In this document: positions 10,384 through 19,821 of the stretch, piece by piece | How the letters are laid out: every line of letters begins with the position of its first letter | Numbering within the stretch: the first letter of the stretch is position 1 | Assembly: GCA_022749655.1 (NCBI GenBank) | Contig: CP094243.1 | Coordinates: forward strand, 2,914,001-2,978,000 | Length of the DNA stretch: 64,000 nt | Direction: 5' to 3' | Source of the DNA: Xanthomonas phaseoli pv. phaseoli | Lineage (GTDB): Bacteria > Pseudomonadota > Gammaproteobacteria > Xanthomonadales > Xanthomonadaceae | Notes under the pieces: model-generated | The model's database searches: none | What the model was told of the DNA's origin: nothing | What the model saw: the letters and a program-made list of their open reading frames with translations, nothing else | Position numbers and translations under genes: made by a program

Positions 10384-10735
10384 GCAGTGATTCCCTGGTC
10401 GTAGAGTTGCGCGGTCTTGGCCGCGCAGATGAAGTCGTTTTCGCTCAGCCCGCCCACGTCATGGGTGGAATAGCGCACCACCACGCGGTCGTAATGCACG
10501 CCCAGGTCGGGGTGGTGGTCTTCGCGGTGTGCGATCCAGGCCAGCGCATTCACAAAGGCCAGGGTGCGGTAATAGTCGGTGAAGCGGAACGTGCGCGTGA
10601 GCGCCATGCCGGCCTCGGCCAGCTCCCAGCCAGGCACCTGCGGCAGCAGCTCGGCCAGGCGCGCTTCGCCCAGCTTGTGGTCGCTGCCCTTGCGGGGAGG
10701 CAATGGGCCTGCTCCAGGGGAATCAGATCGGTCAT
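10380..10735 (-). CDS. phhB: 4a-hydroxytetrahydrobiopterin dehydratase, frameshifted near the N-terminus
   Basis: It dehydrates 4a-hydroxytetrahydrobiopterin, recycling the cofactor of phenylalanine hydroxylase. The PCD/DCoH fold is complete: [18 protein letters not shown], then the active-site His pair and Asp in [20 protein letters not shown] and the late [12 protein letters not shown]. The start at 10735 gives [14 protein letters not shown], which must shift by one base at a C run (plus-strand G run 10693-10696) to enter [13 protein letters not shown]. Without the shift only a TTG start at 10703 (107 residues) is available; the repaired protein has about 118 residues, the usual length. It is followed with a 4-bp overlap by the TonB-C-like lipoprotein. 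Confidence 0.9.
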
Positions 10736-10823
10736 GACGGTCTCGCAGGGGTGGCGGACGGCGCGCCCGCCAGGATCACGGTGTTCCATGAGCGAGGGCG
10801 CTTTGAGCGGTAGAATAACCCGC

Positions 10824-11438
10824 ATGATCCAGATATCCGACAAAGCCCAGACCTATTTCCGCAAGCTCATCGAACGCGAGGGTGTGCCCGGCATGGGCGT
10901 GCGCCTGAGCGCGGTGGACGCGGGCACCCCACGCGCCGATGCCCGGCTTGAGTTCGCCGAACCGGCGGACCTGAGCGGCGACGAATGGGCAATCGACTGC
11001 GACGGTTTCACCTTGTATGTGGTCGCTGCCAGCGTGCCGTGGATGGACGGTGCCGAAATTGACTACGTCACCCAGTCCACCGGCAACCAGCAACTCACCA
11101 TCAAGGCGCCCAAGATCAAGGGCGAAGCGCCTGCAGAGTCGGCTTCGATGGTCGAGCGGGTGCGCTGGGTGGTGGAAAACGAGATCAACCCGCAGCTGGC
11201 ATCGCATGGCGGACGCGTGGCCGTGCAGGAAGTCTCCGCCGACGGCGTGGTGTTGCTGCGCTTCGGCGGCGGTTGCCACGGCTGCGGCATGGCCGACGTG
11301 ACCTTGAAGCAGGGCATCGAAAAGACCTTGATGGGGCGCGTGCCCGGCGTGATTGCGGTGCGCGACGCGACCGACCACGCCACCGGCGACGCCCCTACAT
11401 TCCGCGCGACAGCGCGGCTGATTCCGCACCACCGGTGA
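10824..11438 (+). CDS. nfuA: Fe/S biogenesis protein NfuA
   Basis: A carrier that receives and delivers [4Fe-4S] clusters. 204 residues: an N-terminal degenerate A-type (HesB/IscA-like) domain (about residues 1-95, [19 protein letters not shown] onward) lacking the A-type cysteines, and a C-terminal Nfu domain (about 110-185) with the cluster ligands in [19 protein letters not shown] (CxxC). The ATG at 10824 follows an AT-rich tagaataac segment that could be the promoter -10. The stop overlaps the GTG start of the next gene by four bases (GTGA), so the two are coupled. Confidence 0.95.
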   Translation: MIQISDKAQTYFRKLIEREGVPGMGVRLSAVDAGTPRADARLEFAEPADLSGDEWAIDCDGFTLYVVAASVPWMDGAEIDYVTQSTGNQQLTIKAPKIKGEAPAESASMVERVRWVVENEINPQLASHGGRVAVQEVSADGVVLLRFGGGCHGCGMADVTLKQGIEKTLMGRVPGVIAVRDATDHATGDAPTFRATARLIPHHR

Positions 11439-13255
11439 CAACGGCTGCCGATCTGTTGCAGGCACTGCGCGCGCGCATGCCCGGCAAGCTGATTCTGGAT
11501 CGGCGCACCGGCCTTCCGTATGGCTGGGGTATCTGGATGGGCAACCGCAAGCACGCGGCTGCGCCATTCAACGATGACCATGTCATGGATGTGCTGTTGG
11601 CGCGCAGGCAACCGGCTCGGCGCGATGTGGCCGGCGTCTCCCTGCTGTCGCCCTTCCAGGCATTCCGCAGCCTGTGGTGGCAGCACTGGGACCCGCGGCC
11701 GAAGGATCAGCGCCGGCAGCACTGGCTGGCGGTGCTTGGCAGTTTTCTCATCCACCTCGGTTTTATTGCGCTGCTTATCTGGGTGGTCACCGTGCGCTGG
11801 GCGCCGGATGAAACCAAACCCGGCGAGGAATCGCGGGTGCGCATGACCTTGATTGGCGATGGGGCTGAAGCGCAGGGCGGCGGGGAAGGCCAACCTACGT
11901 CTGAGGCATCGACGCAGGCGGCGGCAACTGCGGCGTCTTCGCCAGCGCACGCAGGCGTATCGGCGGCGAAAAGCGAACCTGCTGCATCGCCGACACCCAT
12001 GCCAACGCAGCCAGCGACCGACCCTGTGGAACGCCCCGACATGGCCCAGGCAGCGGAAAATGCGCCCGAACCGGTGCAAGCTGCCAGCGAACCCATCACC
12101 GCGGAGATTCCGCAGGTGACGGTGCAGGTGCCGCCGATGACGATCGAATCGCCGCTGCAGGTCACCGAAACCCCGGTCGCCACCAACGACTTTGTCGTCC
12201 CACCGCCGCCAACCATCACGCTGACGCCGCGTGCAATCGAGCGGGCGGCACCGCAGGTCCAGGTGCGTCAACGCGACATCCAGACGGTGACCGAGCGCCC
12301 GCAGGTGCGCGAACTGCAACGTCCGGCCACGGATGTGGCGGTGCGCTCTGCCACGGCCCCTGCGGTGCGCGAGCGCGACATCGTCATCCCCGAGCGCCCG
12401 CAAATCGCCGCGCCGGCTGCACGCCTGCGTGAGATCTCGCCGACGGTGCGCATGCCTGAGGTCGCGGTGCGTCCGGCAGAGCTGCCGAACGTACCGGATC
12501 CGGCGCCTGCGCCAGTGGCGGCGGCACCTGTCGTGCCAGCGACGCCTGCGACTCCCGACCCGCAGCCGGCACCCGTGGCGGCACCATCTGCGCAGGCAGC
12601 CGCACAACCTGCACCGGCGCAGGCCAGTCCTGCCCAGTCCGAGCGTTCCAGCAGCGCGGCCGCCGCTGCATCGATGCCTGCCAAGCCAGCCGCCAGCAGT
12701 CATGCCGGCCCGGCGCCTGCCGATCGCAGCGGCGGGTGGGATGTGGCCGCCAACGCCGACGACTGGAGCAAATCCGAGCGCAATCGGCAAGGCGACACGA
12801 CAGGCGGCAACGCGCAGCGCAACGGCATGTTCAATGCCGATGGCAGCGTCAAAGTGGCCAGCGGGGCGGGCGATGCCGGCAAGGGGGCAGGTGACCGCGG
12901 ACCACCGGGCAGCGAGACCGATACCTGGACCCGCGACCAGATTGCGCAGGGTGGTACCTGGCTTAAACGTCCGCCGTACGGCTATACACCGACATCGCTG
13001 GACAAGTACTGGATGCCGAACCAGACGCTGCTGCAGGAATGGGTGCGGCGCGGCCTGAAGAAGATCGAGATTCCGATTCCTGGCACGACCACCAAGATCA
13101 GCTGCGTGGTGTCCCTTCTGCAATTGGGCGGCGGTTGCGGCCTGAGCGATCCCAATCTCAACGATCAACCGGCGACCGCACGCCCGCCGCCGGATGTGCC
13201 GTTCAAGCGTGAGTTGCAGGAAGACAAGGGCGCGCTGCCCCGCAGCGGCGGGTAA
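11435..13255 (+). CDS. Single-TM Pro/Ala-rich envelope protein ('transmembrane repetitive protein')
   Basis: About 606 residues. A cytoplasmic N-terminal part (about 1-95) contains [20 protein letters not shown]. One hydrophobic helix follows at about residues 102-122 ([19 protein letters not shown]), then roughly 370 residues rich in Pro, Ala, Gln and Val with many short V-R-x-x-E/R-x-P repeats, and a compact C-terminal domain containing [16 protein letters not shown] and a Cys pair ([15 protein letters not shown]). The TonB-like topology suggests an inner-membrane protein spanning the periplasm; the function is unknown. The start is the GTG that overlaps the nfuA stop; longer frames upstream lie inside nfuA. 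The name is recalled from Xanthomonas annotation and says little about the role. Confidence 0.8.
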   Translation: MTTAADLLQALRARMPGKLILDRRTGLPYGWGIWMGNRKHAAAPFNDDHVMDVLLARRQPARRDVAGVSLLSPFQAFRSLWWQHWDPRPKDQRRQHWLAVLGSFLIHLGFIALLIWVVTVRWAPDETKPGEESRVRMTLIGDGAEAQGGGEGQPTSEASTQAAATAASSPAHAGVSAAKSEPAASPTPMPTQPATDPVERPDMAQAAENAPEPVQAASEPITAEIPQVTVQVPPMTIESPLQVTETPVATNDFVVPPPPTITLTPRAIERAAPQVQVRQRDIQTVTERPQVRELQRPATDVAVRSATAPAVRERDIVIPERPQIAAPAARLREISPTVRMPEVAVRPAELPNVPDPAPAPVAAAPVVPATPATPDPQPAPVAAPSAQAAAQPAPAQASPAQSERSSSAAAAASMPAKPAASSHAGPAPADRSGGWDVAANADDWSKSERNRQGDTTGGNAQRNGMFNADGSVKVASGAGDAGKGAGDRGPPGSETDTWTRDQIAQGGTWLKRPPYGYTPTSLDKYWMPNQTLLQEWVRRGLKKIEIPIPGTTTKISCVVSLLQLGGGCGLSDPNLNDQPATARPPPDVPFKRELQEDKGALPRSGG

Positions 13256-13406
13256 GCGTGACGCACGCTGACGTGCGGCGATGTCTGCCTGAGTGCGCAG
13301 ATCGGTCCCTGCGCCCCACATGATCATGCCGGGCCACTGCATGCGGCATCGGTCGATCGTGAGAAGAGGGCGGCAGTAATCGCGATGGCGTTTGTGCCGA
13401 CGTAAT

Positions 13407-13433
13407 GGCGCCTGCAACCGGTTGGCAGGCGCC
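13407..13433. terminator. Strong hairpin between convergent genes
   Basis: A perfect 9-bp stem, ggcgcctgc with gcaggcgcc, around a 9-base loop that is itself nearly palindromic (aaccggttg). It lies between the convergent ends of the envelope-protein gene and the tetR gene. There is no U tract, so termination is a guess from position and stability. Confidence 0.5.
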
Positions 13434-13471
13434 TCGAAGGCCCGATGCAGTTTTCGGGCGTCGAGCGCGTG

Positions 13472-14113
13472 TCAGCGAGGACGTTTCGTCTTCAGCTGGC
13501 CTGCGGCGCTGAGCAACCCCAGTGCCCACTCCACGCGGTCTGCTGCGGAGTCGACCAGGCGTGCCGGGTGTTCTCCCAGCAGCGCACGGAGTTGATGCGG
13601 CGCAAACACCAGGTCGACGAATTGGCTTGCCAACGCAGAGGGATCGGCGGGTTGATCCGGGCCATCGAGGATCGCCATGCGCACGCGTTGCAGCCCGCCT
13701 TCCCAGCCGATGCGGTTGACTTCCGCAGCAAGCTCCGGCGCCCGGATGGAAGTGCCGACGACCAAGCGCATCATCGCCACGGTTTGCGGCTGCAACGCAT
13801 GCGCAAGTATTCCGCGACCTGCGAGCCTTAGCCGACCCTCAAGATCCAGCGGGGCGCTGCTGGCGGCTGGCAGGGGCTGGGTCTGCACATCACGGCGAAT
13901 CACTGCCTCGAAAATGGCGTCTTTGTTGGCGTAGCGGGCGTAAAGGCTTGCCTTGCCCGCACCTGCCAATCGCGCGATGTCCTCGCACGAGGTGTGCTCG
14001 AAGCCACGCTCCAGGAAGAGCTGTAAAGCCGCATCGAGGAGGCGCCGATCGACATCGCCGGCTTTATCGGGTGGCGGCCTGCCGCCTTTGGATTTTTGCT
14101 TGACTGCCTTCAT
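13472..14113 (-). CDS. TetR-family transcriptional regulator
   Basis: 213 residues. The N-terminal helix-turn-helix (about residues 18-65) shows the family pattern: RRLLDAALQLFLERGFEHTS, CEDIARLAGAGKASLYARY, KDAIFEAVIRRD. The C-terminal ligand/dimer domain (PQTVAMMRLVVGTSIRAPELA, VDLVFAPHQLRALLG) is of the TetR C33/AefR-like type. The ATG at 14113 is chosen because the conserved domain follows it; the frame upstream to 14335 crosses the operator and is not protein-like. It is transcribed away from the NmrA-like reductase gene, with a 28-bp palindrome between them, so it probably represses itself and the reductase/hydrolase pair. Confidence 0.92.
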   Translation of the reverse strand: MKAVKQKSKGGRPPPDKAGDVDRRLLDAALQLFLERGFEHTSCEDIARLAGAGKASLYARYANKDAIFEAVIRRDVQTQPLPAASSAPLDLEGRLRLAGRGILAHALQPQTVAMMRLVVGTSIRAPELAAEVNRIGWEGGLQRVRMAILDGPDQPADPSALASQFVDLVFAPHQLRALLGEHPARLVDSAADRVEWALGLLSAAGQLKTKRPR

Positions 14114-14144
14114 CGGCGAAAAGCTACACGCCGCTTGTGTTTTC

Positions 14145-14172
14145 AACAACTGAACGATATCGTTCAGTTGTT
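14145..14172. promoter_or_regulatory. Perfect 28-bp palindrome, probable TetR operator
   Basis: The half-site aacaactgaacgat is followed directly by its exact reverse complement (centre between 14158 and 14159). It lies 32 bp upstream of the tetR start and about 120 bp before the divergent reductase start. The core tgaacgatatcgttca has the size and symmetry of TetR-family operators. Binding is inferred from position. Confidence 0.85.
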
Positions 14173-14291
14173 CGCTGCACGATCGCTTCCGCCAGCGCAA
14201 CGCATGACAGCCGAGGTAACAGGGCGCCAATGCCTCGCGGTTGCATTGGCTGCCCGCCACTTGGGCACACCAACCATCAAGCGAGAAGCAC

Positions 14292-15205
14292 GTGAATACA
14301 CAGACCAGTTCGCAGATTGTTGTCGCAGGTGCCACCGGCGATCTGGGTTACCGGATCGCGGCTGCACTCAAGGATCAGGGCGCGGCAGTCGTTGCACTGG
14401 TGCGGCACGGTGCAGGACAGAGCCGCGTTACGGCGCTGGAAGGGCGGGGCGTCCAGGTTCGACGTGTTGAGCTCGACGACGCCGAGCGGCTACGCGACGC
14501 GATCATGGGTGCGGACTGCGTTGTTTCCGCACTCAACGGCTTGGAAGAGGTGATGTTGGGTCAACAGGGAAAGCTGTTGCGTGCAGCGGTTTCTGCGGGC
14601 GTTCCTCGCTTCATCCCATCCGATTTCTCGCTGGACTACACGAAGACGCGGCCAGGCGACAATCGCAATCTGGACCTGCGGCGCCGCTTCAGGGACCAGC
14701 TGGATGCCACCCCATTTCGGCCACATCGGTGCTGTGTGGCGGCTTTCTGGAATTGCTTGAGGGCAGTGCGCGCCTGGTCGTACCGGGCCGCCGCGTCCTG
14801 CATTTTGGCGACGCAAACCAGAAACTCGATTTCACTGCCAAGGACGATGTCGCCAGCTACACCGCCGCGGCGGCACTGGATCCGCAGTCTCCACGCGATC
14901 TGCGCATTGCCGGCAACAGCATTTCGCCACACCACATCGCACATCTGCTCACCGAGCTCACGGGCGAGCGATATCGCATGCTCAGGCCAGGCGGACTCGG
15001 CACGATGTCGGCCATCATCCGTGTCGTGCGTGCACTGACGCCGACCAGCGATGACCCGTTCCCACCCTGGCAGGGCATGCAATACCTGTGCGACATGATG
15101 AGTGGACGCGGCAAGTTGATCCCTCTGGACAATGATCGTTACGGGGCGCGCGCGTGGCAGTCGGCCCGCCAGACCTTGGCGCACACCTACGCACCGAAGG
15201 CTTGA
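14292..15205 (+). CDS. NmrA-like NAD(P)-binding reductase, frameshifted
   Basis: A Rossmann-fold atypical short-chain dehydrogenase of the NmrA / isoflavone-reductase-like type. The N-terminus has IVVAGATGDLGYRIAAALKD (GxxGxxG nucleotide motif) followed by VALVRHG and DCVVSALNGLEEVMLGQ. The middle has RFIPSDFSLDYTKTRPGDN. After a frameshift at the C run 14710-14713 (adding one C gives ATPISATSVLCGGF) the C-terminal half continues with HFGDANQKLDFTAKDDVASY, typical of this family. The start is a GTG at 14292 after a weak gagaa motif. About 304 residues when repaired. It is probably controlled by the divergent TetR; the substrate is unknown. Confidence 0.8.
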
Positions 15206-15206
15206 G

Positions 15207-16154
15207 ATGACTGACGGCATTACACCTTCATCGATGGGCTGGATATCCATTTTCTGCATGTGCGTTCGCCGGAGCCGGGCGCGCTGCCGCTGCTGTTGAC
15301 GCATGGATGGCCGGGATCGATTCTGGAATTTCGCGACGTGATCGGCCCGCTAAGTCACCCGGTGGCCCACGGTGGGAAGGCGTCGGATGCGTTTCATCTG
15401 GTGATCCCTTCGTTGCCCGGCTTTGGTTTCTCTGGCAAACCCACTGCCCGCGGCTGGGGAGTGGGGCGAACGGCTGCGGCTTGGGTCGAACTGATGCGCC
15501 GGCTGGGGTATGGCCAACGCTGGACTGCCCAGGGCGGCGATTGGGGCAGCGCGATCACGACCGCGCTCGGGTTCATGCAGCCGCCCGGCTTGCTGGGTAT
15601 CCATCTGAACATGGTGATGTTCGACCCGAGCGCCGAAGAGATTGCCAACGCCACGCCAGCAGAGCAGCGGATGCTCGACGACGCAAAGCGCTATCAGAAC
15701 GAATTTGCAGGCTACATGCGGCTGCAAAGCACACGACCGCAATCGGTGGCATTTAGCTTGGCTGATTCTCCAGCCGGCATCGCTGCGTGGGTGTATGCGC
15801 TCTTCCAGGACGTTTCCCAAAGCGATGGCGAACCGGAAAACGTGATCGCGCTAGATCACCTCATCGACGACATCATGCTGTACTGGCTCCCCAATGCCGG
15901 GCCCAGCTCGGTGCGTTTACTGGGAAGCTGCGCATGAAGCCGGGACTGCGATGCCCACGCAGCCGATGCCAACGCCAACCGGGATCAGCATGTTCCCTGG
16001 GGAACAAGTGCGCATTTCCCGGCGCTGGGCAGAACGACGCTTCGCGGATCTTCGCTTTTTTGCACAAGCGCAGCGGGGCGGGCATTTTGCTGCGATGGAA
16101 AATCCGCCTGCATTTGTCGACCACCTCCGGGAAACCTTTCGATCGCTGCGGTAG
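15207..16154 (+). pseudogene. Epoxide hydrolase remnant (N-terminal deletion and frameshift)
   Basis: An alpha/beta-hydrolase of the microsomal epoxide-hydrolase type. The ATG at 15207 gives MTDGIT, but about 90 residues of the EHN cap domain are missing; the frame resumes with TFIDGLDIHFLHVRS and the oxyanion motif THGWPGS. The nucleophile elbow region is GGDWGSAITTAL (nucleophilic Asp in GDWG). The last 80 residues (PTGISMFPGEQVRISRRWAE, GGHFAAMENP with the catalytic His) are in another frame; restoring one T in the T run near 15917 gives VRFYWEAAHEAG and rejoins them. The internal deletion makes it non-functional even if the frameshift is an assembly error. It follows the reductase gene by one base, so it was the second gene of that operon. 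Confidence 0.85.
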
Positions 16155-16302
16155 AGGCCGACTCGTCGGTTGGGCTTCGCAGCGGCAATCCAGTGCACTT
16201 GGCTGCGTCGAGCAATTTGACGAACGCAGGGCGGACCACTGCGAACCTGTGGAAGTGGTCGCTAATGCAAGATGCGGATCGTTAGCCTGGGGGCATGCTT
16301 GG

Positions 16303-16719
16303 CTAGCGACCGCCTTGAAATCTAAAGGTGAAGCGTGCCGCAGCGCGGGCGGCGGTTTCCGGGGCGATGGGCACAGGCGTGGCGTCTACCAGCGTCAACA
16401 TGCCATCGGCAATCGGGACCGGGATGCCCAACGTCAGGTCAACCTGTCTGGACCAGCCACCACCCAGTACCGTCGCACGCACGATCAGTCGGCCTTCCAC
16501 GATGCACTGCACATCAGCAGGGCACCGGCTGTCTTCGACGATTCGGTCGGGCCGCACTCTGGGACCATCGACCGCTGCCATCTCCCCCAGGCGCACAGGC
16601 CCCTCAACGAGATGACCCGTCGCCGGGGACGTGGTGACGCATCCGCCAAGCGACATGACGGCGAGCAGTGCCACTGGCAGCAACGTGGCGCGCTGAAGTT
16701 CATCGTTGCCGGTCATCAT
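16303..16719 (-). CDS. Small envelope lipoprotein, function unknown
   Basis: 138 residues from the ATG at 16719 (a second ATG follows directly). A basic start, a hydrophobic stretch and the lipobox SLGGC form a signal II peptide. The mature part has CPADVQCIVEGRLIVRATVL with a conserved-looking Cys pair, then DLTLGIPVPIADGMLTLVDA and an Arg-rich beta strand at the end. I recognise it only as a conserved-type lipoprotein; no enzymatic motif is visible. The longer frame to 16821 has no signal and is rejected. Confidence 0.7.
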   Translation of the reverse strand: MMTGNDELQRATLLPVALLAVMSLGGCVTTSPATGHLVEGPVRLGEMAAVDGPRVRPDRIVEDSRCPADVQCIVEGRLIVRATVLGGGWSRQVDLTLGIPVPIADGMLTLVDATPVPIAPETAARAAARFTFRFQGGR

Positions 16720-17026
16720 CGTCTGGGCCGATTGAGGTTGCGGTGGCTTTGGAGCGATGCGCGCATTGATCGCCTTTCTTCTGATGATATCGCGGGCCAC
16801 GTCTTCGGCCAGCCACTGCAATGCGCCAGCGTCATCGCTCAGCGCTCAGCGCTCATCGGATCGACCGGCCTTCCAGCGTGGCACTGCACGCGCCGAGACG
16901 GGTTGGGCGAGCTGGCCCGTGGCCGCACATCGCCGCTATGTATAATTAAATTGTAATGCCTGAATTGCCAATCGGTGCGTCGCGCCCTGATACTGGCGCT
17001 CGCAGCGACCTCAGGAGGAGCCGGCG

Positions 17027-17590
17027 CTGACGACTCTGCAGAAATGGATGTTGGAGCAGATCACCTATCGAGACGAGTTCTTGGCAAATCCACCGCTGCA
17101 GGCCATCGCTTACGTGAGCGAGGTGCGTCGCCCCATGTCGATGGGGAGGTCGACCGGCTGCTTGTCTCTTCCAGTGCACACAACTCGCTGGCCGCCATCA
17201 CTGGCGTCCTGCTCTACGACGGCGCTCGCTTCTTCCAGTATTTCGAGGGGCCGCCTGCCGGGGTGCAGCACACCTACGATCGCATCAAGCGGTCTTCGCG
17301 CCATCACGTGATCGCGGAGGTCTACAACGGCTCCATCGTCGAGCGTTACTTTCCCGACTGGCAGATGGCGTGCCGCAAAGTGCTTCCCGGGTCGATTGTC
17401 GAGCTCAGCGCACAACGCTGGTCGCGCACACGCCTTGCGCTGTGGTCGGCGGGAAAAAACCGGAGCCTGTCTCCCGGTTGCTGGAATTCTGGGAGGGGGC
17501 CATGCCGCCGACAGCTGATCTATGACCGAGGGCGCGTCGGCGGAGTACCCCATCGTGAGAGTGCGCAGGCTGGGAAGCTCTTGCGACTGA
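17027..17590 (+). pseudogene. BLUF-domain blue-light sensor, degraded
   Basis: BLUF domains bind FAD and respond to blue light. The domain is clear in three pieces: LQAIAYVSEVRRPMS (with the Tyr of beta-1 that H-bonds flavin), then after a frameshift near 17135 DGEVDRLLVSSSAHNSLAAI and TGVLLYDGARFFQYFEGP (Asn and Gln flavin contacts), IKRSSRHHVIAEVYNGSIVE and YFPDWQMACRKV. Two more shifts, near 17452 (g/a run) and 17518, are needed to reach the tail FWEGAMPP and EYPIVRVRRLG. The codon at the expected start (17027, after aggaggag) is CTG, not ATG; the first in-frame ATG is 17048. Three frameshifts plus a non-canonical start point to real decay. IS256 copy 1 starts 51 bp downstream. Confidence 0.85.
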
Positions 17591-17640
17591 TTGCGTGCGC
17601 CATGCCTGCAGTTGTTTTGTTGCCAGCGATGTTGAAAGCG

Positions 17641-18969
17641 GAGCGTGTGCAGAATTTTGTGTAACCGTGGTTTGGGTTACCGCTGAGGAAGTCGCCCCTC
17701 GAACTGGATCGTAAAGCGGTTCAGCGCAGCCTTCCAGTCGCGGATCGGCAGCGTCCATTTCTTGGTGATGTTGCGCAGAGCCAGGTAGAACAGTTTCATC
17801 AAGGCTTCGTCGCTGGGGAACGCGCCGCGGTTCTTGGTCAGCTTGCGCAGGCTCATGTTGACCGACTCGATGGCGTTGGTCGTATAGATCACCTTGCGGA
17901 TCTCCGGTGGGTAGTCGAAGAACGGGATCAGTCGTGACCAATTGCGCCGCCATGACTGGCTGATGGGCGGGTACTGGGCGTCCCACTTGGCCTCGAACTC
18001 GGTCAGTGCCTGCTCGGCCTCCTCGACGGTGGCGCAGGCGTAAATGCGCTTGAGATCGGCGGCAACCTCGGCGCGGCGTTTCCACGAGACGTAGTTCAGG
18101 CTGTGCCGCACCATGTGCACGATGCACAGCTGCACGGTGGTCTGCGGGAACACCGCCTCGATCGCCTCGGGAAACCCCTTCAGGCCATCGACGCAGGCAA
18201 TGAAGATGTCCTGCACCCCGCGGTTGCGTAGCTCCGTCACGACTTGCAGCCAAAACTTGGCACCCTCGGCCTGCGCCAGCCATAGGCCCAGCACTTCCTT
18301 CTCGCCGCCCATGGTGATGCCGATGGCCAGGTACACCGCCTTGACCCGCACCGCGCCCTCGCGCACTTTGACGTGGATGCAGTCCAGATAGACGATCGGA
18401 TAGACCGGATCCAGTGGCCGCGCCTGCCACGCCTTGACCTCCTCGACGACCGCATCGGTGACTGAGGAAATCAGACTCGGCGACACCTCGGTGCCGTACA
18501 TCTCCTCCAGGTGCGACTGGATCTCGCGCACGGTCATGCCGCGCGCGTACAACGACAAGATCTTGTCATCGAAGCCGGCCCAGCGGGTCTGGTGCTTGGG
18601 GATCAGCTGTGGCGCGAAGCTGCCGTGGCGATCACGCGGAATCTCGATCGGCAGCTCGCCGAACTCGCCCTTGAGCGTCTTGCGGCTGCGTCCGTTGCGC
18701 GTGTTGCCGGCCGCGTTGGCGACCGGCTCATGCTTGTCATGACCGAGGTGTTCGGTCATCTCCGCGTCCAGCGCCCGCTCCACCAACCGCTTGGTCAGCT
18801 GCTTGAGCAGGCCGTTCTCGCCGATCAGATCCTCGGGTTTGGTGTAGTTGACCAACAGGCTGCTAAGCAGCTCGTCGGGTACCTCATGTGTGCGTGGGCT
18901 CATGGTGTCTCCGGGTTAGGTGGCAGTCTCCTGCCTGTGGCCCGGTTACACAAAATCTAGGACACGCCC
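17641..18969 (-). mobile_element. IS256-family insertion sequence, copy 1
   Basis: A 1,329-bp element. Comparing the three copies in the window fixes the ends as gagcgtgtgcagaattttgt at one side and, reverse complemented, gggcgtgtcctagattttgt at the other; both continue gtaacc, giving 26-bp imperfect inverted repeats. IS256 elements normally make 8-9-bp target duplications, but the flanks here (tgaaagcg on the left, ggcgctga on the right) do not match. The right flank is the middle of a truncated acyl-CoA dehydrogenase gene, so this junction probably arose by recombination or deletion, not by a simple insertion. Confidence 0.92.
17677..18903 (-). CDS. IS256-family (Mutator-type) transposase, copy 1
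   Basis: 408 residues, full length. Conserved blocks: [20 protein letters not shown] near the N-terminus, [20 protein letters not shown], the first catalytic Asp in [15 protein letters not shown], the second in [20 protein letters not shown], the C/H-rich [19 protein letters not shown], and the catalytic Glu in [19 protein letters not shown]. The protein is identical to copy 2. It starts 66 bp inside the element. Confidence 0.95.
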   Translation of the reverse strand: MSPRTHEVPDELLSSLLVNYTKPEDLIGENGLLKQLTKRLVERALDAEMTEHLGHDKHEPVANAAGNTRNGRSRKTLKGEFGELPIEIPRDRHGSFAPQLIPKHQTRWAGFDDKILSLYARGMTVREIQSHLEEMYGTEVSPSLISSVTDAVVEEVKAWQARPLDPVYPIVYLDCIHVKVREGAVRVKAVYLAIGITMGGEKEVLGLWLAQAEGAKFWLQVVTELRNRGVQDIFIACVDGLKGFPEAIEAVFPQTTVQLCIVHMVRHSLNYVSWKRRAEVAADLKRIYACATVEEAEQALTEFEAKWDAQYPPISQSWRRNWSRLIPFFDYPPEIRKVIYTTNAIESVNMSLRKLTKNRGAFPSDEALMKLFYLALRNITKKWTLPIRDWKAALNRFTIQFEGRLPQR

Positions 18970-19821
18970 GGCGCTGAGCAAGCTGGGTGCCGCGAGCTTG
19001 CCGCTTGCCAAAGTGCTGGAAGCGCATTACGACGCTGTGTCGATTTTTTCCGAGGCCGGCCAGCCATTACCTTCGAATGGAGCGGTGTGGGCCGTGTGGG
19101 CAGCGGGCGGGCCGCATGACACTGCAACGTACGAAGCGAACTCAAGCACGGTATCCGGTATCAAACCGTGGTGCAGCGCGGAGTTGGACGTTGTGACGCA
19201 CGCATTGGTGACCGTCCGAGACGGTGATCGGCAGCCGCTTGCCGCCGTGACGCTAGCGCAGGGATGCTTCGCGCTCGATGCGAGTCAGTGGCACGGACCA
19301 GGCATGCTCGGCATTTCGACTGGCAACGGCCATTTCGCGAGTGCGCCGGCAAGATTGCTCGGTGAGCCGGAATTCTATTTGCAGCGGCCGGGTTTTTGGC
19401 ATGGTGGGGCAGGCATCGCGGCCTGCTGGTATGGCGCTGCCGCAGCCATTGCCGAGCATGTACGCCGCTCGCCCCGCGTGGCGAAGAACCCTTTGCGGCA
19501 GCACACCTGGGCGCCATCGACGAACAGCTGACCGGTGCGCGGCTGATGCTGCAAGACCTGGCGAAGGCGATCGACGACGCCCCAATCCACAGCCATCAAC
19601 TGGCTGTCATTCGGTTACGGAGCATGATGGACCGCATCTGCCGGGACGTGATCGAACGTGCCGCCTTGGCCTTGGGGCCGGCCTCACTGTGCTGCGATGC
19701 CGGGCACGCGCAGCGGTGCGCCGACCTGGCTGCCTTCGTTCGCCAGTCCCATGGCCAAAAAGACGAGCAGTGGCTGGGAGAGCGATTGCACGCAAGCGAG
19801 GTCGACCCATGGCTGCTGTGA
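18970..19821 (+). pseudogene. Acyl-CoA dehydrogenase remnant, 5' truncated by IS256
   Basis: Only the central and C-terminal parts remain (about 285 residues). The middle segment AVWAVWAAGGPHDTATYEAN leads to a beta domain (TVSGIKPWCSAELDVVTHAL, then VSLRDG-type strands), and a C-terminal helical bundle follows (ARLMLQDLAKAIDDAPIHSH, RLRSMMDRICRDVIERAALA), as in the acyl-CoA dehydrogenase fold that binds FAD. The frame changes at the C run 19472-19475 (adding a C restores RSPPRGEEPFAAAHLG). The 5' end is replaced by IS256 copy 1, so the gene cannot be expressed as an enzyme. The stop overlaps the ATG of the PIG-L gene by 13 bp, so it was the first visible gene of that operon. Confidence 0.85.

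Noticed and set aside
10407..10823. Upstream extension of the nfuA frame (343 residues)
   Set aside because: It lies antisense to the pterin dehydratase gene and has no motifs; the NfuA fold begins at the ATG 10824.
11063..13417. 784-residue minus-strand frame opposite nfuA and the envelope protein
   Set aside because: Arg/His-rich antisense of a biased gene without motifs.
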